The notes below the pieces were generated by a model. That model was not told the DNA's origin, did not search any database, and worked only from the letters and a program-made list of their open reading frames with translations. This document shows, piece by piece, positions 19,784 through 26,840 of a stretch of DNA of 26,840 nucleotides. Source of the DNA: Allomyces macrogynus ATCC 38327 (Eukaryota; Blastocladiomycota; Blastocladiomycetes; Blastocladiales; Blastocladiaceae); assembly GCA_000151295.1 (NCBI GenBank), contig GG745333.1, positions 1,633,505-1,660,344 on the forward strand. The letters are read 5' to 3'. The position numbers and the translations under genes are program-made. How positions within the stretch are numbered: the stretch's first letter is position 1; each line of letters starts with the position of its first letter.

Positions 19784-21570
19784 GGTGAAGCGGTTGCGGT
19801 GGTTGGGGCGCGGCGCTTGCTGGATCAGGTCTTGAGCTTGATGGTCGGAGAGCGGGAGAGCGGGAGAATGATGCCGGGTTGGCGGGTCGGATCCAGGTCA
19901 GCGATGGTGCCAAGCGCGGCGGGGTGCGGGCCGACTTTATACGGCGCGCGGCTGGCACACTTGCACGACTCGGTCGGACCACAATGCCGGCGGCTCCTGC
20001 GTTTGTACTACATAAAAGACGGTCATTTCGGCGACCAACGACGAGAAATATCCACGCGTCGAGCGCGTCGCCGGTTGGTGGTGGACATGTTCGCGTGGAC
20101 CCAAGCGTCCGGTCCACTCCCCCCTTGGCGTCCTTGCGCGGCGCGACACCCATGACCTCGTCGCCATCGTCGTCGCGGTTACGCGATGGAGTGGGGGACC
20201 GCAGTTGAAGGACGAGAACGAGCGCTTGTGGCGACGCCGACACGCTCATGTGACTGGCGCCCCATCCTTGACGCCGTGGCGAATGGCGGTGTGGCGAACG
20301 GCACGGACACACGAACGTGGGTTGCTTGTATATTCATTGGTGTCCACGAGTGCAAATATCGACGACGAGTTCATTACGCGCAACGTTCCACAAGGTTCCA
20401 GGCGTTCACGGTCCCGTCGAGAAGATTCTTTTTGCGTGCAACGGCAGGTTTGAGCAACATGCGGCATCTCATGATGGACCTGTTCTCCTCCTTTTTCATA
20501 TCGTCGTGTGGGTTTGGCGTCGTACGTGCTCGTCGCGCACACGCACAAGCACAAGCGTCCGCCAGCCGTGCGAGTGTGGCGTAAGTGAAGCCGAAGCGCT
20601 TGGCACGCTCTCACATCTCTTCGCCACCCCTGAACTTGAACTCTGTCGTGCGCGTCAGGGTCGAGAGCGCTCGTTCGCTTAGACTCATCCTCCTCAGCAC
20701 TAGCGTACGGGTGGGTCGTGAACGGTTGGTTCGTTCGTGCAAGCTCGAGTTGACAGTAGAGCCTTGGTTCAAGCACAACAGGATTTACTTGAGCAAAATG
20801 CACCGTTCGTGCAGGTGCGCGGCGCGCTCTCTGAAATGCGGAAAGTGGTGGAGGTTGGAAGCAGAAAGTCGATCATTTCGTTATCATACGCATTTCTCGA
20901 GCCGTGTCGCGGAACGTCACGATGGATGCGACGGAGGATCCGAGTCGCTAATTTGGAGTGCTGGCGCTGGTGCTTAGCTTGCCCACAACCCACGAAAATA
21001 AACCAAAAAATGGTGCCGGCGTTTTGATATGTTGCGTCCCGAGAGTCCGACAGCGTACGCCACCCTTGCTATGCATCTGTACGATCCGCTCGCACGCCCC
21101 CAGCACGTTCCGCGTGTTTCTCCCCTCGAACGCGCACTTTCGCTTATCCTCACCGAAACCAGCAGACCCGGGCATCTCTGGCCGTGTATTTGCAAACGTT
21201 TCGGTCCGTTGCGACGTGCTCCCTGAGCTGCTACCGGTTGGCGTGAAGGTCGAGCAAGCGCGTGTGGTTGCATTCGTGTAGGAGTGCGCACGGGACGGCA
21301 CACCAGTCATTGCTCCGCATTCGAGCGCAAGACGGAGCGCTGACAGCGCGTCGTTGATGATTCTTTTCGGGATGAAATTGGACAGGCTTGCCACCTTGAG
21401 TCCGAGCCGCGAATACAGGTCTCAAGCGCGAGCACTACCGACCACGACCAGAAAAATGATACAAAAAACGGATGCTGTTGCTTCTATAATTCACAGATAG
21501 CTTGTCCGACGATTCACAAATGTTCTCCACCCCCACAAAGATAATGTACAATGAGCCCTTCACACACTCC
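19784..21570. other. Intergenic region upstream of transporter 1
   Basis: About 1.8 kb lie between transporter copy 2 (ends 21571) and the start of copy 1. It includes a TATA-like box close to copy 1. Two open frames on the minus strand, about 20246-20803 and 20948-21394, have no family motif, and I could not splice them into a recognisable protein. I treat them as chance frames. Confidence 0.45.
19935..19941 (-). promoter_or_regulatory. TATA-like box of transporter copy 1
   Basis: TATAAAG on the minus strand, about 150 bp upstream of the start codon, in an otherwise GC-rich stretch. A box of the same type lies at a similar place upstream of copy 2, which supports it. Confidence 0.5.
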
Positions 21571-23492
21571 TTAAGCCGACTCGACCACGCGCTTCTCATC
21601 CGCACCCGCGCCCTTCTCATCCAACCCGATTCCGAGATCCGGCGTCTTCCCCGTGCGCAGCACCGAATGGTGCATGCCGTACGAAAAATATACGATCAGA
21701 CCCAACGCCATCCACACCAGGAGACGCAGCACCGTCGCCCACCCCGTCGTCACAATCAAACCCAACGCTGACGCCGCACCAAGACCGGGGATTACAAATG
21801 GACCGAGGGGGACGCGGAACGGCCGCGGCAAGTCTGGGCGCGTGAATCGCAGGACGGTGACGGAAACGGAGACGAGGAAGAACGCGAACAGGGTGCCGGC
21901 GGACGTCAGGTCGCCAAGAACGTTGATGGGCAGCAATCCAGCTGCAATCGCACAAAATATTCCGGAAACGAGCGTCGGGAGAATCGGAGTTTTGAATCGC
22001 GGGTGGATACGGGCGAAAGCCGCGGGCAGGAGACCGTCGTGGGCCATTCTGAGGGGTGGGGAGTGGGTGGGTGAGCGTGGTGGACGCGGTGATCGATCAT
22101 GAATGATTCAAATTGACGTACGCAGAAAAAATACGCGGCTGCGCGAGCAGGGAAACGAGGACCACCGAGGTCAGGCCCGCGACGGCGCCCAGCGAGATCA
22201 GGATGCGCAGCCAGGCCATGCCGAGGTTCGCGACTGCGTCAGCGAGCGGCGACGCCGAGTTGAGCGACTCGTAAGGTGCGATACCCGTCAAGTTGAGCGA
22301 GACCTGTGAAAATGGGTGGAGAGAGTCAGCAAACAAGCCAGATTGACGAAAAAGGTGGTAAAAAGATGACGGAATCGCGTACCAAAATGTACAGCACCGT
22401 GCACAGCCCCAACGAACCCAAGATCCCAATCGGCATATCGCGCGCCGGGTTCTTGACCTCCTGCGCGCACGTTGCGACCGCATCGAACCCAATGTACGCG
22501 AAAAACGTCATGGTCGACGCGCGCAGCACGCCCTTGACTCCGTAGTCCTTGCCATTGTGCGGTTCAGGAATGAACGGCGTCCAGTTGGCCGGGTTGATGT
22601 ACGAGAAGGTCGCAAACAGGAAGATCAGGATGACCGTGATCTTGATGCTCACGGCAATATGGTTCACTACCGCAGATTGCCGGATACCGAGGCAAAGGAT
22701 GGTCGTGACGGCCACCGCGATCGCGACGGCGGGCAAGTTGATATAGGTGCCAGTAGACTTGAATCCTTCCTCGTCGGTGAAATCCCATGGCGCCTTGACC
22801 CAGTTCTCGTCGGCCGTGACGCCGCACTCGTGCAGGAACTTGACCAAGTACCCGGACCAGCCGACAGCGACGGCGGCAGCGCCCATCAGGTATTCCAACA
22901 TCAAATCTGGTAGAGCGTGGATGAATGGTCAAAATTGCGTCCTTGAAGCGATGCTGGCGGTCGGTCAGTTGACACCGTGCGAAAAGAGAAATGCGTACCC
23001 CATCCAATCATCCACGCGACTAGCTCGCCGACCGTCGCGTAGGTAAACGTGTAGGCCGAGCCCGAGACGGGCACGACCGCGGCCATTTCCGAGTAGCAGA
23101 GACCGGCAAACGCGCTATGGATGACGACGATCAATATACGCAAGACCGGTCCAGCTCCAACAACTTTACGACACGAAGCGTACCAAATGAAGCCGGAAAT
23201 CACAAACGACAGGACAATCGCGGGACCCGCATGGTTGGCAGCGGCGGTGCCCGTGATGACGAAGATACCGGCGCCTAATCGTGGATAAGCGGAGCAATCG
23301 CGATGAGCGCGCGGGTTCCGAGTCGGTGGACAAGGTCGGGAAAGTGGCAATATCGCACGCACCAATGATCTCGCCCGTGCCAATGAGCACCACGTCGACA
23401 CCCGTCAATGCGCGCCGCAACTGCGACGCGTCGGCTTCGCCCTGGAGCCGTTCAATCGACTTGACTTTCAGCGTCGATTTGATGAAGTCCAT
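21571..23492 (-). CDS. Cationic amino acid transporter-like APC permease (copy 2)
   Basis: This is a tandem paralogue of the 17956-19783 gene with the same predicted role. The exons are 23492-23363, 23274-23184, 23114-22999, 22906-22383, 22303-22122 and 22048-21571, giving 506 residues. The first three exons have exactly the same lengths as in copy 1 (130, 91 and 116 nt). The long fourth exon of copy 1 (706 nt) is split here into 524 + 182 nt by a phase-0 intron, 22304-22382. Motifs match copy 1: GTGEIIGAGIF, AFAGLCYSEM, GELVAWMIGWDLMLEY, FFAYIGFDAVATCAQEVKNPARDMPIGI and AQPRIFSAMAHDGLLP. The C-terminal tail differs, with an acidic/basic stretch (GLDEKGAGADEKRVVESA), a likely site for differential regulation or sorting. 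The second intron (23115-23183) is 69 bp and stop-free in the exon frame, so a retained-intron form is conceivable. Confidence 0.9.
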
Positions 23493-24839
23493 GGTCAATG
23501 GACGGTGGAGGGTGTGCGCGTCGAGGTTCGGATCCAAGGAGTGGAGAGTGCTGGTGTCGTGGCGAGAGGTTAAGTATCGGCGAGGAGGTTGGTGCCAAAC
23601 GAGACTGTCGTGCTGCAACAGAGTCGAGGGATCAGCGCACTTCGACCGATGGGTGGGTGGGTGGGGACCCACTTTATATGGCCGGGGCGCGTGCGTCCGT
23701 CTGCAGTCCCGGCGCGCGCCCGAGCACACGAGCAAATATCCCCGACGTCAACGAAGCGAGGACGACGCGCTGCCGGTCGGTCCGGTTGCCAAGATCAACA
23801 ACCGATCGCCTCGCCTACGCGCGCGTGCAAGTATCGGTGCGTCACGTCCCCAACGACTGGACCAGTCGCAGCGCGTCCCACAGCCACCCATGACCCACGC
23901 AAACACGCGTTGTTGCTGCGACAGGATGAAAATGGCGCCATTCCTGCCCAAAGACAAGGGTTGTGGACCGTCATGGGGGTGTGGGTTGGTTGTTAGTCTG
24001 GAAAAAATGGTCCGATGACTGGCACAGCGGCGGCGCCACAGCGCGCCAAGAGGCGGGCAGCGCCAGCTGGCGCCAGCTGTCGCCGCAGGTCGTGGACGTT
24101 TTCTTGATTGGCCGACGAGCAAGATCAAGCCGTTTTTGTGCGTCGCGCGTACCACGCGCGCACGCGCACAAATTAATATTGTGCGTTGCGCTTTGTGTGG
24201 GGAACAAACGTCGTCCTGCAAGCCGATGTCGCGACCAAATCAACTTCTTGTCATTGCCAATAATGCGCGTACCGTACTCTCCGCGAGCGGGTATGGATCG
24301 GTCGGTCCGGGTCCAGGACGGGAGGGACGGCAGCGACAGGACGGGCGGGTCTCCTATCCACTCTCCCATTCCATCGGTCGCGCGGACTGGGTCGAGCTCG
24401 TTGTGCAAGTGGACTGCGCGCCGGGGGTTCTCGTGCGCTGGCGCTCTGGGTTCTCGTTTATTGACACATTCATCGTGGCGACCCGGAACCCACGCAGCCG
24501 GCAAAAAGGCCGTCCAGCCACACGCTCGATGAGCATGTGAGCGCGCGCGGAGTGGTTTCTGGCAATGTGGAAGCCAGTGGTCGATTGGCATTGGTAAATA
24601 CAAACGTCGTGACGGTGTCAACGGCGAAGGTGACGGCATTTTGGGCGGGGGTCATGAGTTGCAACGGCCCCGGGCCGGCGCCGCCACCATGTTCGCCAAC
24701 GGGCGCCGCTCAACGGCGCTCGCGCGCTTATGTCCACGCGAGCGCCCCACGGCGTTTCTCTCTCATGCAAAAATGGGGAATGGCAGCGCAGGCAACTTGG
24801 CCAAAATGACTCATTGCATTTGTGCTCGAACATCATCGC
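23493..24839. other. Intergenic region upstream of transporter 2
   Basis: About 1.35 kb lie between the adenylyltransferase stop and the start of transporter copy 2, both on the minus strand. It contains a TATA-like box about 180 bp upstream of the transporter start. Several open frames of 130-250 codons occur on both strands, but they are rich in Arg/Gly/Pro with no domain signature. I regard them as GC-driven. Confidence 0.45.
23672..23679 (-). promoter_or_regulatory. TATA-like box of transporter copy 2
   Basis: ATATAAAG on the minus strand, about 180 bp upstream of the start codon, flanked by GC-rich DNA. It is the counterpart of the box upstream of copy 1. Confidence 0.5.
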
Positions 24840-25836
24840 TCATCGCTCGGCCCCGTACAGGCCGTGCTCGCAAATGTATCGCGCAACGCCCGGCACGGTC
24901 CCGCGTTCCACTGCATCCCAGTCGCCACTCGCGACAGCATCGCGCACGCTCGTCGACGACACGTCGCGAATGGCCAGTGCCACATCCGGGTCGAGCACGA
25001 GGTCCTCGACGAACCAGCGGGCACGACACAGTTCCAGCGCGTCGCGGTCAACGTTGGCTGCCACGGGTAGAGCCGGTCGCCGGGCCCACAGGAACGTTGA
25101 CCGCGTCGCCTCAAAGAACGCGGTCATGGTCGCGGCAACGGACGTTGTGGGATAGTATTTCGGGTCAAAGATGCGCAGCAGCGTGTCTTCGCCAAGAACC
25201 CATCGCAGATGCGCGGAGGGTGGGAGGAGGGAGAGAATGTCGGCAGCCTTGTCCTTGAAGAGCGCGTGGTCGGTGGTTGCGACGGCGATGCTCGGGAGCG
25301 GCGTAGTCGTCGCAGAAGCGTTGGTCGCGAGCCATTCGTGCGTGTCGATTGCTACCTCGCGCATCATGGCGAGCCGGTGTGCGAGGTCCAAGTCGGCAAG
25401 CCGGCCCTTGTCGGCATTTTGCACAGCGAGCAGGATCAAGACTGCATCGCTGTCGGGTGGAGAAGAGAGGTCAGGCATTGGTTAGCGATAATCCGGAGAA
25501 CTTGGCGCCGTGCAGAACGTACACGGCATCCTGGTAGTTGTCGCCCGTCCTCCTCGCCAAGGTCGGCTGGAGCGCCGTGCGGAGCAGGGCCATGTGCGCA
25601 GCGTTGGGCGGATTGTGCGACGAGTCGAGGATCGTGACGCGCACAGGCTTCCTTGGTGCCCTGTCGGCTTGGTCTGACTGACAATCGGCATGATCGACGA
25701 CGGCATCGGCAGGTCGTGGCGGCGCGGGTGGGGTCAAGGCGGTGGCCGATGCAGCACGGAGCGCGGCGGCACCAGCGGCCGAGGATGCGCGGCACGGCAA
25801 CGGCCACGCGGGACACGAGCGGAACCAGACGTTCAT
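24840..25836 (-). CDS. POF1: Pof1-like nicotinamide mononucleotide adenylyltransferase
   Basis: It is predicted to join NMN (or nicotinate mononucleotide) and ATP into NAD(+) or its acid form. The exons are 25836-25523 and 25449-24840, giving 307 residues. The 73-bp intron has a GTACGT donor and a CGACAG acceptor. The nucleotidyltransferase signature is SSHNPPNAAH (72-81), the fungal Pof1-type version of HxGH. DAVLILLAVQNADKG (106-120), WVLGEDTLLRIFDPKYY (188-204) and the C-terminal SSTSVRD (269-275, the ISSTxxR phosphate-binding motif) follow in the usual order. The N-terminal 60 residues are Ala/Pro-rich. The start chosen (MNVWFR) is the ATG nearest the conserved domain; the frame is open further upstream, so the N-terminus is uncertain. 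It is divergent from the SUMO gene across 332 bp. Confidence 0.85.
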
Positions 25837-26168
25837 GAGCGGCGGGCAGATTGGTACGCGATTGCTGGCAGCGTCGTCACGACCGCGACCACCAACGCCA
25901 TGGCCAAGCGCCATTGTGGGTTGATTGACACACTGGCACGTGCGCCTCCACCGCATCTTCGGCTTGACCTCGTCACTCCCGCCTGCAACTGCAAGAATAT
26001 CATCGCGACGATTGACGGCGTGCAAAAGTCGACGTCGAGCACCAACCAGCAGCAACCCGTTCGCGCGAGCCCATCCCCATCCGCCGCCGCTTTGCTGCCA
26101 GTTTGGACCGCAACCCAGCCGCTCGCACGCCAGCTTGACGTTTGGCCGACTCGACTCCCTACACGACC
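25837..26168. promoter_or_regulatory. Bidirectional promoter region, adenylyltransferase/SUMO
   Basis: A 332-bp gap lies between divergent start codons. It should contain both core promoters and 5' UTRs. No TATA box is evident. Open frames run through it on the minus strand, so part of it might be an N-terminal extension of the adenylyltransferase. Confidence 0.5.
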
Positions 26169-26788
26169 ATGAGCGACATGAAGAGCGCGAGCCCGGCGCC
26201 CGGTCCCGCAGCAGGCGGCCCCACACAGATCACGCTCAAGTTGCGCGACCTCGACTCGGACCCGGGCGACGACCTCGGTACCTCGTCCCGCTTCGCTCTT
26301 CAGCAATACCGTGCCAACCCGGATATGGCCTGACCATGCGCATGCACGCACGACTTCTGTTCCGACCTCGTTCTCGTCCACAGAAGTCCGCATGCGCTCG
26401 TCGACCAAGTTCATTCGGCTCGCGGTGCGTGCTCCACCTGGCGTGGGGCAAACGAGTCGATAGCCTGCCCTGCGCAGCGGGACTGACGCACGCCGTTCAT
26501 TGCAGCGCACGTTTGCAACGCGCCAGAACCGCGAGTTGTCGGAGCTGCGTTTCATGTTCAAGGGCCGTCGCATCTTGCCGACGTCGGAGGCGCCCGTGGG
26601 CGATGTGCGTCACTCCTGCTCTGTTCTCGCTGCTCAATACGATGCTCATGCGCCCGGTCCGGAATGACTCTCTAGCTCGGTATGGTGGACGGCGACACAA
26701 TTGAGGTTTCGCCCAAGGTCATGGTACGTGCGCACCCCTGTTCCAGACCACCGAACGCGATTCTGACGCAATGTAGATTGGCGGTTGA
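26169..26788 (+). CDS. SMT3: SUMO (small ubiquitin-like modifier)
   Basis: The protein is conjugated to lysines of target proteins by the E1/E2 (Uba2-Aos1/Ubc9) pathway, mostly in the nucleus. The exons are 26169-26277, 26384-26424, 26506-26604, 26676-26723 and 26777-26788, giving 102 residues, the usual SUMO size. A flexible Ser/Pro/Gly N-terminus (1-18) precedes ITLKLRD (first beta strand), EVRMRSSTKFIRLA, FATRQNRELSELRFMFKGRRI (helix and central strands, the SUMO core motif) and LGMVDGDTIEV. The C-terminus is IGG. Junctions rebuild the family sequence in frame. The last intron (26724-26776) is only 53 bp, and the last exon codes just Ile-Gly-Gly and stop. No residues follow the diglycine. 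It is divergent from the NMN adenylyltransferase gene. Confidence 0.92.
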
Positions 26789-26840
26789 GTGGAGAACGTG
26801 TGTGTGCGCTCGGCGCGGTGCTGTCGCGCCCGGCTCGTCC

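Noticed and set aside
20246..20803. 185-codon minus-strand open frame between the transporters
   Set aside because: No recognisable motif, Arg/Thr/Ser-biased composition and no supporting splice structure; probably a chance frame in GC-rich DNA.
20948..21394. 148-codon minus-strand open frame downstream of transporter 2
   Set aside because: More protein-like than its neighbours, but with no family I recognise and no clear promoter; left uncalled.
24136..24540. 134-codon plus-strand frame upstream of transporter 2
   Set aside because: Gly/Arg/Ser-rich with no domain, and overlapping frames on both strands are equally open.
1..26840. Mobile elements, CRISPR arrays, viral insertions or toxin genes
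   Set aside because: I looked for terminal repeats, transposase or reverse transcriptase motifs, regularly spaced repeats and capsid or polymerase motifs of viruses, and found none.

Overview
The window is GC-rich, intron-bearing eukaryotic DNA. The evidence is short spliceosomal introns (mostly 55-100 bp, GTRNGT donors, CTAAC/CTGAC-like branch sites), Kozak-type starts, a Pol III tRNA gene with internal A and B boxes, and nuclear eukaryotic proteins (Fip1, SUMO, a lambda-type family X DNA polymerase, an FGGY-type ribulokinase). The mix of genes and the intron density would fit an early-diverging fungus such as a Blastocladiomycete. That placement is inference and is not proven by the sequence.

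Layout, left to right. 1-1920 (+): 3' part of a Fip1-type pre-mRNA polyadenylation factor gene. 2342-4171 (-): a 609-residue membrane GT2 cellulose-synthase-like enzyme, convergent with Fip1. 5972-7264 and 9600-11113 (+): two tandem GH26 glycoside hydrolases with N-terminal signal anchors; the first is divergent from the synthase across about 1.8 kb. 11964-12045 (+): a tRNA-Ser with anticodon GGA, which is unexpected in a eukaryotic nuclear genome. 12197-14407 (+): a six-exon FGGY carbohydrate kinase. 14522-17531 (-): a nine-exon BRCT-containing DNA polymerase lambda-like gene. 17956-19783 and 21571-23492 (-): tandem cationic amino acid transporter-like paralogues. 24840-25836 (-): a Pof1-like nicotinamide mononucleotide adenylyltransferase. 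26169-26788 (+): SUMO, divergent from the previous gene.

The most suggestive functional unit is the beta-glucan-synthase-like GT2 gene next to two membrane-anchored GH26 hydrolases. It resembles in concept the synthase-plus-hydrolase pairs of bacterial cellulose operons, but here it is a eukaryotic cluster of monocistronic genes. The remaining genes look like ordinary housekeeping or transport functions.

Both tandem gene pairs differ internally by the presence or absence of one intron. One transporter intron is unusually similar between the two copies. All exon structures were deduced by eye from splice signals, reading phase and family conservation. For the kinase, the polymerase, both transporters, the adenylyltransferase, the second GH26 and SUMO, the spliced lengths are exact multiples of three.
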